Counted from the stretch's first letter, positions 1-6,539 are shown. The stretch: DNA of 7,956 bases from SAR92 clade bacterium (GCA_018607545.1 JABBBF010000181.1:1-7956), one strand, 5' to 3'. Notes: generated from the sequence alone by a model not told the origin. A program made the numbers and translations.

Positions 1-527
1 ACCATGGTCGCCAGCAGTGTTTTACGTTTTGTTATATTCATTCTCTTCCCCTTACTTAGGTTTTTAAAATCACCGGCAGTTGCGCCAGCTTGTGAAATCG
101 CAATGACTCCACCCTCGGTAAGGTCACCAGAGAGACCGGTGTTGTTAAGCAGAATATTTAGCGCCTGTTGCACGCTGTAGGTTCCCAGAACTCTATTGGC
201 GTTCTGGGCGATCACTTGATCATAGGGAAAAAGAAGAAACATATTGGCTTGGTTGGCCAGGCTCTCTAAGGCGGTTTGTACAGATTGCTGCGGAATATTG
301 AACTCCATTTCCATCAACGGATCTGCAACTGCCTCGGGTTTGCCCGAGCTGGCTGTCTGCGCTGCGGCTGTGCCTGATATGGCTACCGCAAGCAAAACAC
401 CTATCACTGCCCTGCCGATCTTTTCCCATCCTTTTAATCTGCCCAACAACGGTGGTTTGCCCTGTTGTTGTGGCCTTACGGAAAAGATGACTTGCGAGTA
501 AAAAAAATCCTCAGGGATAGGTATCAA
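1..527 (-). CDS. TonB-dependent receptor, N-terminal part with signal peptide and STN domain (runs off left edge)
   Basis: Outer-membrane active-transport receptor of the transducer type; only the first 175 codons are in the window, and plug and barrel lie beyond base 1. I place the start at a TTG (525-527), nine bases after a strong AGGAGGG at 537-543. No ATG occurs in this frame until residue 72, past the export signal. Residues 30-56 form a signal peptide: basic stretch (GRLKGWEKIGR), hydrophobic core (AVIGVLLAVAISG), and a likely cleavage after TAAA. Residues 74-148 match the STN (secretin/TonB short N-terminal) domain: FNIPQQSVQTALESLANQAN, then GTYSVQQALNILLNNTGLSG and a final GGVIAIS. 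STN domains of such receptors signal to FecR-type regulators, and a FecR homologue lies just upstream. Oddities: about 29 residues precede the signal peptide, and after the STN domain comes a second signal-like stretch, MNITKRKTLLATMV (residue 163 on). Substrate cannot be told from this part. Confidence 0.88.
   Translation of the reverse strand, partial: MIPIPEDFFYSQVIFSVRPQQQGKPPLLGRLKGWEKIGRAVIGVLLAVAISGTAAAQTASSGKPEAVADPLMEMEFNIPQQSVQTALESLANQANMFLLFPYDQVIAQNANRVLGTYSVQQALNILLNNTGLSGDLTEGGVIAISQAGATAGDFKNLSKGKRMNITKRKTLLATM
48..53 (-). promoter_or_regulatory. Possible internal ribosome binding site before an in-frame ATG inside the receptor gene
   Basis: On the minus strand AAGGGG lies six bases before an ATG (39-41) that is in frame with the receptor. 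The peptide starting there, MNITKRKTLLATMV, is basic then hydrophobic, as at the start of a signal peptide. It could give a second, STN-less receptor product, or mark an older start to which an STN module was joined. Chance purine richness is a real alternative. Confidence 0.35.
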
Positions 528-536
528 AATCAGGTT

Positions 537-543
537 CCCTCCT
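537..543 (-). promoter_or_regulatory. Strong Shine-Dalgarno deciding the TTG start of the receptor
   Basis: The minus strand reads AGGAGGG here, an almost full anti-16S match. It is nine bases upstream of the TTG at 525-527, the only well-spaced initiator in the receptor frame. A CTG also lies nearby (531-533) but is too close to the site. Confidence 0.65.
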
Positions 544-567
544 GTTAGCCACTCACTGGGCGACGAT

Positions 568-594
568 AAAAACCTGTGATAACACCTCAGGTTT
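568..594 (-). terminator. Hairpin with T run between the FecR gene and the receptor gene
   Basis: Read on the minus strand, AAACCTG (594-588) and CAGGTTT (576-570) form a 7-bp stem around an 11-base loop, and the 3' arm runs into five T. The loop contains GTG-TTAT-CAC, which could give an alternative stacked fold. The upstream arm overlaps the FecR stop codon at 593-595. The stem is short and AT-rich, so partial termination or attenuation between regulator and receptor is more likely than full termination. Confidence 0.45.
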
Positions 595-1642
595 ACTGGG
601 CAGCGGTAAGGTATACCTTTTTATTATTATGGCGCTGCACCTTAATACCAAAGCTGGTTTCCAGTGCCTGCAACATCTTGTCGGTCTCGCCTACTTTAAA
701 GAAACCACCAATGCGCAGCTGGCTAATGCTGGGGTCCAGTATCAGTATCTCTAACTCGGTATAGCGGCTGATTTCTGCCACTACCTGCTCTAATGGATCA
801 CCCTCAAAACGCACTAGGCCCTGATGCCAGGCTAGCCTTTGCTGGATATCGGCACTGGCAATGGTTTCGACACTGTCGATAGCCGCACTGGTCTGGTCAA
901 AGCGGGCATGTTGCCCGGCCTGCACCAGTGATAAGGGATTGTTGGCTTGCGGCTCTGAGCTGGCTAGGGGCGTTTGTTCAGCGGGCGCTGCACTGAGCTC
1001 AATCACGCCTTCGGTAACAGTAACCTCCACCATCTCGGTTTGCAGATACACCGAAAACGCCGTACCCACAGCTCGCACCAGGCCCTGCCCAGCGGTTACT
1101 TTAAAGGGCCGGCTTGGATCGGGCATTACCTCAAAATGGGCCTGGCCGCGTTGCAGTTGAATATTGCGGCCCTCGGGGCTGTAGTCGATGCTGATCTGGC
1201 TATTGGTGTTTAGCAGCACGGTGGAGCCATCGTTTAAGGTGACCAGGCGCTGCTCGCCAATATCGGTGCTGTAGCTGCCGGGATTTAGCATAAGGGGCAG
1301 TGCTAATAAAGCCACCAAGACACAGGCGCTGGCGCCCAGCAATGGGCCATATTGCCGTGGGTTTTTAAATGGGGCTAGCAGGCTGTCGAGGGTTCGACTC
1401 AGGGCGCCGCGCAGTATTTGCATGGGGCTATAGACCGGGGCCAGCTCGGTTAATATATCCAGCTCGCCCCAGAGGGTAGCTACTGCGTGCATTTCCTGGC
1501 GATGAGCGGGGCTCTGGCTCATCCAGTGGTGAAAGCGCTGCAGGTCCTCAGCACTGGGCTGGCCCTGCAACTTGGCTACCCAGGCACAGGCTTGGCGGTT
1601 AATGCTGCCCGCTTGCTGGAGATTGCTTTGATAATTGCTCAT
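593..1642 (-). CDS. FecR-family anti-sigma regulator
   Basis: Membrane-spanning regulator (349 aa) that would hold or activate the ECF sigma factor encoded just upstream, in response to the STN domain of the receptor encoded just downstream. Visible parts: a cytoplasmic DUF4880-type N-terminal region at about residues 14-58 (RQACAWVAKLQGQPSAEDLQ, FHHWMSQSPAHRQE); one membrane helix at about 101-119; the periplasmic FecR domain at about 124-217 (LVTLNDGSTVLLNTNSQISI, LQRGQAHFEV, VRAVGTAFSV, VTVTEGVIEL); and a C-terminal DUF4974/STN-like region at about 272-346 (WHQGLVRFEGDPLEQVVAEI, then LRIGGFF). Length and order are normal for the family. Its ATG overlaps the sigma gene stop as ATGA, indicating translational coupling. 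The signal sensed is unknown. Confidence 0.93.
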   Translation of the reverse strand: MSNYQSNLQQAGSINRQACAWVAKLQGQPSAEDLQRFHHWMSQSPAHRQEMHAVATLWGELDILTELAPVYSPMQILRGALSRTLDSLLAPFKNPRQYGPLLGASACVLVALLALPLMLNPGSYSTDIGEQRLVTLNDGSTVLLNTNSQISIDYSPEGRNIQLQRGQAHFEVMPDPSRPFKVTAGQGLVRAVGTAFSVYLQTEMVEVTVTEGVIELSAAPAEQTPLASSEPQANNPLSLVQAGQHARFDQTSAAIDSVETIASADIQQRLAWHQGLVRFEGDPLEQVVAEISRYTELEILILDPSISQLRIGGFFKVGETDKMLQALETSFGIKVQRHNNKKVYLTAAQ

Positions 1643-2262
1643 TGTATTTTCCGCCCTTGCATTTGCACTGCAATGGTTTGTTCGGTGCCTGTTTCAGGGG
1701 CTTGGCCCTGCAGGGCCTGCTGATCCTGTTCGGCCATGCGGCGCATATAGGCACAACAGATTTCCAGTCCTCTGGCCACATGCTTTTCCACGGCGCTGGC
1801 ACCAATTCCCAGCTCGGCAGAGATCTCTTTATGAGACATGCCATAGACCTTGGCCATCAAAAATACCCGCCGACATTTGGGGGTCATCTCAAGGGCCGAC
1901 TGGCAGAACATATCGAGTTTTTCCCCGGCCAGCACATGGTCTTCTACCGACGCTTCATCATTGATGATCTCCAAGCCCTGATAATCCTCAACATAGTGCA
2001 TCACTTGACGGGACTTTTTGCTCAATTCTGTTAACGCTGCATTTTTTGCCACCCGAAACAAAAATGCCTTGGGCTGCTGAATCTGCTGTTTTTGCTCGGC
2101 GTTAAAGGCTTTGAGGTAGGTGTCTTGCACCACGTCTTCTATATCTTGGGGGCGGGTAAGAAAGCGCGAGATAAATCGCTTGAGAAAGGTTTCGTGTTTT
2201 ACAAAGGCCTCGGTAATGGACCGCGAAGTATCCTTCGAGGTATGAGTCTTTTGCTCGTCCAT
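1639..2262 (-). CDS. ECF RNA polymerase sigma factor, FecI type
   Basis: Alternative sigma factor (207 aa from the chosen ATG) expected to switch on the neighbouring receptor gene when released or activated by the FecR-type protein. Region 2 spans about residues 20-85 (DIEDVVQDTYLKAF, then PKAFLFRVAKNAALTELSKK), with the acidic core-binding helix and the -10 melting helix. Region 4 spans about 120-172 (TPKCRRVFLMAKVYGMSHKE, then a helix-turn-helix in ISAELGIGASAVEKHV). A Gln-rich tail of about 30 residues follows. I chose the ATG at 2260-2262 (MDEQKTH), with a weak ACGGA in front. An in-frame TTG at 2287-2289 would add nine residues, but it has no ribosome site and would lie upstream of the start point predicted from the promoter at 2290-2319. 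The stop overlaps the FecR start by ATGA. Confidence 0.93.
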   Translation of the reverse strand: MDEQKTHTSKDTSRSITEAFVKHETFLKRFISRFLTRPQDIEDVVQDTYLKAFNAEQKQQIQQPKAFLFRVAKNAALTELSKKSRQVMHYVEDYQGLEIINDEASVEDHVLAGEKLDMFCQSALEMTPKCRRVFLMAKVYGMSHKEISAELGIGASAVEKHVARGLEICCAYMRRMAEQDQQALQGQAPETGTEQTIAVQMQGRKIQ

Positions 2263-2289
2263 AAAGCGTTCCGTGCTGCGCAATTGCAA

Positions 2290-2319
2290 TTTATAGAATT
2301 ATTGGTACTTCTCTCACAA
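2290..2319 (-). promoter_or_regulatory. Candidate sigma-70 promoter for the sigma/FecR unit
   Basis: On the minus strand TTGTGA (-35 like, 2319-2314) is followed after 18 bases by TATAAA (-10 like, 2295-2290). The predicted transcript would begin near 2283. That leaves about 20 untranslated bases before the ATG at 2262 and supports that start over the TTG at 2289. Assigned from motif match only. Confidence 0.42.
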
Positions 2320-2672
2320 GTGTAGACCAAAAATTAGAAGCGCTAGGGGCTTAACACTGTGATCTCAATTACATAACAGTGCCAGCTTCATCACATGACG
2401 CCGTCACCTCGATCATATAACCCTGTTATCTCCAACACATAAGCCTTTCATCCTCAGCGAAGCGAAGAATCTAATAACTCCCCTCTTCTAGAGTGAAAAA
2501 AGCCTGGGCCTGCAAGTGATTTCTACTCGGGTAGAGAGCCTGTGTTTCTACTCCACCCTAAACTGATAACAGTTGGTGGCCGCATAACGAATTGGCTCTA
2601 AAAACCAAGGCAGGCTTTTCCATTCATCAAAATGTTTTTCTATGACAGTCATTTAACAGTGCTGAAAAATAG
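2320..2672. other. Gene-free spacer with small dyads and short repeats
   Basis: No convincing reading frame on either strand between lspA and the sigma gene. The stretch is AT-richer than the genes. It holds CACTGT/ACAGTG arms 15 bases apart (2355-2381), TCTAC-TCGG-GTAGA (2522-2535), AACTG-ATAA-CAGTT (2561-2574) and ATGAC-A-GTCAT (2642-2652). It also has a direct repeat TTTCTACTC (2520-2528 and 2545-2553), a repeat TAACAGTGC (2374-2382 and 2654-2662) and a tandem AGCGA pair near 2457. I see no strong terminator after lspA. The dyads could be operators or parts of a small RNA, but nothing identifies one. Confidence 0.5.
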
Positions 2673-3149
2673 TTATTCTCGCTGCACGTAAAAAAACAAA
2701 GCACAGCCAAACATAATTGCCATATCGGCCACATTAAAAACACCGGTTCTCAGTGGGCCCAAACCGACATTCATAAAATCAATCACTGCGCCATTATTTA
2801 CCGCGCGGTCAAAAAAATTACTGCCGCCACCGGCCAACATCATCGACAAAGCCAATACCGCGGCTCGGTCGAGTGCGTGGTTAAATAATAGATAAGCCAA
2901 AAGCCCTGCGAGGATCAGTCCGACACCAATGGTAAATAGCATAAACCGGTACTGCTCAGGCAGCTGATTACCCAGACCGAGAAAAGCACCGACGTTTTCG
3001 GTATAACCAAGGCGCAGTGTATCGAAGGCATAGCTGTGCATGGAGTGGCTGGGCAGGTAGTTGGCGGCCAGCATTTTGGTGGCTTGATCGCAGCCTATGC
3101 AGATCACAGATACGCTAATAATCAGGGCTAGCCTGTGCCAGAAAGTCAT
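2673..3149 (-). CDS. lspA: Lipoprotein signal peptidase (signal peptidase II)
   Basis: Inner-membrane aspartyl protease (158 aa) that removes signal peptides from diacylglyceryl-prolipoproteins. The family's conserved blocks are in order: Asp in GCDQATK (D21), the ENVGAFLG block (52-58), GGGSNFFDRA (107-116), and the two likely catalytic aspartates in AVIDF (D124) and FNVADMAI (D142). Four hydrophobic segments lie at about 5-23, 67-90, 94-109 and 136-154. Length is usual for the family. The ATG overlaps the stop of the VOC gene as ATGA and has no ribosome site of its own, so translation is probably coupled. The usual gammaproteobacterial setting, downstream of ileS, is absent. This may therefore be a second copy or a relocated gene; the catalytic residues look intact. 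Confidence 0.9.
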   Translation of the reverse strand: MTFWHRLALIISVSVICIGCDQATKMLAANYLPSHSMHSYAFDTLRLGYTENVGAFLGLGNQLPEQYRFMLFTIGVGLILAGLLAYLLFNHALDRAAVLALSMMLAGGGSNFFDRAVNNGAVIDFMNVGLGPLRTGVFNVADMAIMFGCALFFYVQRE

Positions 3150-3589
3150 AATTGTTTTGGCGGGTTAATACCCTCATCAATTTGCGACAAGGCTGCAGCA
3201 CTGTTATGACAAACACACACCAATTTATTGCCATCAGGATCACGCACATAACAGGCATAAAAATTATCGTGGGCTTCCGGTCTAATCCCGGGTTTGCCCT
3301 CATCCCACGCACTTAGAGACAGTGCCGTTTTGTAGAAAGAATCAACCAGAGCTCTGCTGCATACATCAAAGGCGATATTGGTACCGTTACCACTGCTAGC
3401 CAGATTGCCATCGAAGGGTTTTACTATCCATAGATGGTTTTTCCCGGTGTCACTATCTTTCTTTTCGCCATAGCCTGCGAAAGTGTCACCCGAGTGGCTG
3501 CGCTGATAGCCGATAAGAGGCATCAAGGCGTCGTAGAACGCCATAGATTTTTCAAGGCTGTTGGTGCCTAAAGTGATATGACTGAACAT
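3146..3589 (-). CDS. VOC-superfamily (glyoxalase/bleomycin-resistance fold) protein
   Basis: Small cytoplasmic protein (147 aa) with the paired beta-alpha-beta-beta-beta units of the vicinal-oxygen-chelate fold. The first half opens with MFSHITLGTNSLEKSMAFYD, the second with NGTNIAFDVCSRALVDSFY, and it ends in YACYVRDPDGNKLVCVCH. In metal-dependent members a His in the second repeat start and a Glu after DPDGN often bind metal. Here the matching places carry Asn (residue 71) and Val (residue 124), while His4 is kept. It may therefore not be a classical glyoxalase I, and the substrate is unknown. It lies 24 bases after the MAPEG gene, with an AAGGGG-like site about 14 bases before its ATG, and overlaps lspA by ATGA. 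Confidence 0.85.
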   Translation of the reverse strand: MFSHITLGTNSLEKSMAFYDALMPLIGYQRSHSGDTFAGYGEKKDSDTGKNHLWIVKPFDGNLASSGNGTNIAFDVCSRALVDSFYKTALSLSAWDEGKPGIRPEAHDNFYACYVRDPDGNKLVCVCHNSAAALSQIDEGINPPKQL

Positions 3590-3613
3590 AGATAAAAACC
3601 GCCCCTTAAAAAT

Positions 3614-4003
3614 TTAAAAAAGATAACGCCAAAGTAGCCAACTGGCCGATATCAGCATCACCAAAAAAGTACCGTTGGCACCCAATCCCCTTGCGATTGA
3701 ACGTTCATCAATGGAGAGGCCTAGGGCATGAGTTAAACGTGATAACAGAAGTCCAGCCCCCAAACACCCAACCAGTATTGATGGCGCGTTCGCTAGTTCA
3801 ATCAAGGCAATTAAAAACAATGCTACCGGAACATATTCAACAAAATTGCCCTGCGCCCGAACTGCTCGGGTTAGGGTTTTGTCACCACCGTCTGATAGCC
3901 AGATCTTTTTCTGATAGCGAATCACGCCTACCCTCATGCTGAGAACAATCAGTAATAGCGAAAGCAGCGCAGCAACTATGGAAGTAATCGGCAGTTCAAT
4001 CAT
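3614..4003 (-). CDS. MAPEG-family membrane protein
   Basis: Integral membrane protein (129 aa) of the MAPEG family (membrane-associated proteins in eicosanoid and glutathione metabolism), whose bacterial members may have glutathione transferase or peroxidase activity. It shows four hydrophobic helices at about 7-23, 57-71, 75-90 and 111-127. The signature RAVRAQGNFVEYVP (46-59) joins helices one and two, and RLTHALGL follows helix three. Its ATG overlaps the homoserine dehydrogenase stop as ATGA, with GGGAG about seven bases upstream, so it is both coupled and well initiated. Next to a VOC protein it could serve aldehyde or electrophile detoxification alongside the aldehyde dehydrogenase, which is an inference from context only. 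Confidence 0.9.
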   Translation of the reverse strand: MIELPITSIVAALLSLLLIVLSMRVGVIRYQKKIWLSDGGDKTLTRAVRAQGNFVEYVPVALFLIALIELANAPSILVGCLGAGLLLSRLTHALGLSIDERSIARGLGANGTFLVMLISASWLLWRYLF

Positions 4004-5034
4004 ATTGATCTCCCATAAACCCCCAAAATATCCTCAACCACCGCATACCCCGTTTCAACTCTGCCGGCTCCCGGCCCCACCAAGGTCACATCACCCAACA
4101 GGGCCGTGGAGTAAGTAATCGCATTGGTCGCCCCACTAATTGACGCCAAGGGGTGACCATCACTAATCATCTGCGGCTGCACGCTGGCGCGATACTCTGC
4201 ACCCGCAGGCTCCACCGCACCGATTAATTTCCAGTGGCAGTTTTGCGCCTTGGCATCGGCAATATCCGCGGGGGTAATCTGGCTGATGCCGGTGCAATCA
4301 ATATCACTTAATTTCAGCGACAGGCCCATCATCAGATTGCCCAATATCACCACTTTGGCTGCGGCATCATGACCTTCCACATCGCCGGTGGGGTCGGCTT
4401 CGGCGTAGCCTAGCTCCTGGGCCTGTTTGAGGGCGGCGCTATAGTCCTGCCCTTTTTCCATTTCGCCGAGAATATAGTTGGTGGTGCCGTTTAAGATGCC
4501 CTGGATTTTTTCAATGCCCGCGGCGGCCAGCATGGTTTGCCCCAAGCCCAGGGCCGGGGTGCCGCTCATCACGGTGCCTTCAATGCCAATTTTGACGCCC
4601 TGTTCTTTGGCCAGATTTTGCAGCTCGGTATATTGCAGGGCCACGGGGCCTTTGTTGGTCATGGAGATGTGCATGCCTTGTTGCAGGGCTTGCTTAACAT
4701 GGCTGAGGGCGGGCTCGCCGGTTTGTAAATCGGTGTAGGCCAATTCCACCAGCATGGTGGCGCCGCTTTGGGCGATGGTTTGCTCGGCGTTCCAGTCGCG
4801 CTCGGGGGCTTCGATATTGTTGAGGTGGCCGTCTTGTTCGATGGCGGCAAGTAAGGCGGCGGGGTCTAAACCGTCGGGGTTGGCGACGCTGCCTTTAAGT
4901 TGGTCGCAGACTGCAACGATTTGGATATCGACGCCAAAACGTTGTTTTAGAAACTGATGTTTTTGTACCAATATGCCAGCCAGGCCCTGGCCTACGTTGC
5001 CAAAGCCAATAATGGCCAGTTTGCAGATGTTCAT
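4000..5034 (-). CDS. hom: Homoserine dehydrogenase, short form without ACT domain
   Basis: NAD(P)-dependent oxidoreductase (344 aa) interconverting L-homoserine and L-aspartate 4-semialdehyde. The N-terminal Rossmann motif is GFGNVG (10-15). TNKGPVA (126-132) carries the conserved Lys128. The signature region includes GILNGTTNYIL (179-189) and EADPTGDVEGHDAAAK (212-227). Glu212, Asp223 and Lys227 fit the catalytic Glu/Asp/Lys spacing known in yeast homoserine dehydrogenase. The C-terminal ACT regulatory domain of the usual long (about 430 aa) bacterial enzyme is missing, so feedback inhibition by threonine through ACT is not expected. Its ATG directly follows the stop of the aldehyde dehydrogenase (TAAATG), with AGGAG eight bases upstream. 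No thrB, thrC or aspartokinase is nearby, so a catabolic role is plausible. A related specificity for another hydroxy acid cannot be excluded. Confidence 0.88.
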   Translation of the reverse strand: MNICKLAIIGFGNVGQGLAGILVQKHQFLKQRFGVDIQIVAVCDQLKGSVANPDGLDPAALLAAIEQDGHLNNIEAPERDWNAEQTIAQSGATMLVELAYTDLQTGEPALSHVKQALQQGMHISMTNKGPVALQYTELQNLAKEQGVKIGIEGTVMSGTPALGLGQTMLAAAGIEKIQGILNGTTNYILGEMEKGQDYSAALKQAQELGYAEADPTGDVEGHDAAAKVVILGNLMMGLSLKLSDIDCTGISQITPADIADAKAQNCHWKLIGAVEPAGAEYRASVQPQMISDGHPLASISGATNAITYSTALLGDVTLVGPGAGRVETGYAVVEDILGVYGRSI

Positions 5035-6498
5035 TTACTTCGCTCCTGTTGTGGGCTGTTGTAAGTTAAAACAATAGGTCTTCGCCTCTGTCATCTCATG
5101 CACCGCATGCACTACCCCTTCTCGCCCGAGGCCGGAGCCTTTTACGCCACCAAAGGGCATGGCATCAATGCGGTAGTCGCTGCTGTCATTAATTATCACT
5201 CCTCCGCAATCGAGTGCATCGGCAATGACAAAGGCGCTATCTAGATCGCGGGTAAACAGGCCAGCCTGCAAGCCATAGTCGACGCTATTGGCTTTGTTGA
5301 TGACTTCCTGCTGGGTGGAAAAAGGGTAGAGTAAGGTGACGGGGCCAAAGATTTCTTCATGGGCGATGGCGCATTGCTCAGGCACATCGGCCAGTACGGT
5401 GGCGGTATAAAAATTGCCTTGGCGCTGGCCACCGCATAACAGGTTTGCGCCTGCGTCTACTGCGCCCTGGACCATTGACTCGACTTTTTGTGCAGCGCGG
5501 CTATTGATTAATGGGCCCATATCGGTGGTTTCATCGAGCTTGTCACCCATTTTCAGGGTCTGGGTTTTGGCGACAAAGCGCCGGCTAAATTCCTGGTAGC
5601 AGTCCTGATGGATAAAGATACGCTGCACATGCAGGCAGTTTTGTCCGGCTGCCCAAAAGGCGCCGCTAACGGTGGACTCCAGGGCCAGTTCGAGATCGGC
5701 ATCGGGCAATATAATCGCCGGGCAGTTGCTGCCCAGTTCCATGGCCATTTTTTTCATGCCGGCCTGCTGTTGAATATGCTCGCCCACGGGACGCCCGCCG
5801 GTAAAAGACACCATGCGCACTCTGGGATCGCTGACCAATGTATCACCCACCTGCGCTCCGCGGCCGGTAACTAGCTGCAACATACCCGGGGGCAGATCGG
5901 TATTGGCAAATAGTTGCACCAGCTTTTGTGCAACCAGCGGGGTTTCGGAATGGGGCTTTAAGATCACGCAGTTGCCTGCGGCCAGGGCTGGGCCTATTTT
6001 ATGGGCGACTAAATTGAGCGGGTCATTAAAGGGGGTAATGGCAACAATAAGGCCTAGGGGCACACGACGAAAATAACCAAAGCGGTTGGCGGAGCCGGGG
6101 GCCTGATCAAAGGGTATGGTTTCACCATTTAGCCGCCGCGCTTCTTCGGAACTAATGCGCAATGTATCAATGCAGCGCCCCACTTCCTTGCGCGCTTCGC
6201 GAATGGTTTTAATTCCTTCGCTGGCGATTAGCCGGGCAAAGTCTTCATGCTGCTGTTGCAGCTGCTCGGCTACCTGATTTAAGGCGGCCATTCTGCTGTG
6301 TGCGGGTAATCGTCTGGCACTGTCCAGGGAATCTGCTGCGCGGTCGAGTACTTGGAGTACATCAGCGGGTTGCATATTGGGGACTTCGCCAACCAGGGCA
6401 TTATCCTGGGGGTTGAGGACGGGGATGGTTTTGGGGTTATTGTCAGTGCGGGATTTGTTGTCTGTATCAGCACTGCTGGCAATGGTTGGGCTAGTCAT
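5035..6498 (-). CDS. NAD(P)-dependent aldehyde dehydrogenase
   Basis: Cytoplasmic enzyme (487 aa from the ATG) of the aldehyde dehydrogenase superfamily, oxidising an aldehyde to its acid. Visible landmarks: TPFNDPLNLVAHK with Asn158; the cofactor-binding ILKP lysine (Lys181); FTGG (232-235); MELGSNCPAII with the general base Glu254; GQNCLHVQR with the nucleophile Cys288; EEIFGPV with Glu382; and FGGVKGSGLGREG near the end. The NDPLN variant in place of the common NFPL is typical of a subgroup acting on small semialdehyde-like substrates such as lactaldehyde or phosphonoacetaldehyde. The gene partner suggests aspartate semialdehyde. AAGGAG ends 11 bases before the chosen ATG (6496-6498) and five bases before an in-frame TTG (6502-6504), so a product two residues longer is equally possible. 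It is the first gene of a run of five. Confidence 0.92.
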   Translation of the reverse strand: MTSPTIASSADTDNKSRTDNNPKTIPVLNPQDNALVGEVPNMQPADVLQVLDRAADSLDSARRLPAHSRMAALNQVAEQLQQQHEDFARLIASEGIKTIREARKEVGRCIDTLRISSEEARRLNGETIPFDQAPGSANRFGYFRRVPLGLIVAITPFNDPLNLVAHKIGPALAAGNCVILKPHSETPLVAQKLVQLFANTDLPPGMLQLVTGRGAQVGDTLVSDPRVRMVSFTGGRPVGEHIQQQAGMKKMAMELGSNCPAIILPDADLELALESTVSGAFWAAGQNCLHVQRIFIHQDCYQEFSRRFVAKTQTLKMGDKLDETTDMGPLINSRAAQKVESMVQGAVDAGANLLCGGQRQGNFYTATVLADVPEQCAIAHEEIFGPVTLLYPFSTQQEVINKANSVDYGLQAGLFTRDLDSAFVIADALDCGGVIINDSSDYRIDAMPFGGVKGSGLGREGVVHAVHEMTEAKTYCFNLQQPTTGAK

Positions 6499-6539
6499 TA
6501 GCAATGGCTCTCCTTGTTAGTTTTACGCTGGGTGGTGGC

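Noticed and set aside
220..429. Minus-strand open frame of 69 codons near the left edge
   Set aside because: It overlaps the receptor's signal peptide and STN region in another frame, and the receptor frame has clear STN features.
1642..2034. Plus-strand open frame of 130 codons
   Set aside because: Antisense to sigma-factor region 4; the minus-strand protein has clear family motifs.
2263..2289. TTG start giving a sigma factor nine residues longer
   Set aside because: No Shine-Dalgarno, and it would lie upstream of the transcription start predicted from the -10 box at 2290-2295.
2600..2625. Possible terminator after lspA (AAAAGCC ... GGTTTTT on the minus strand)
   Set aside because: The arms pair only through a few bases with a bulge; too weak to call.
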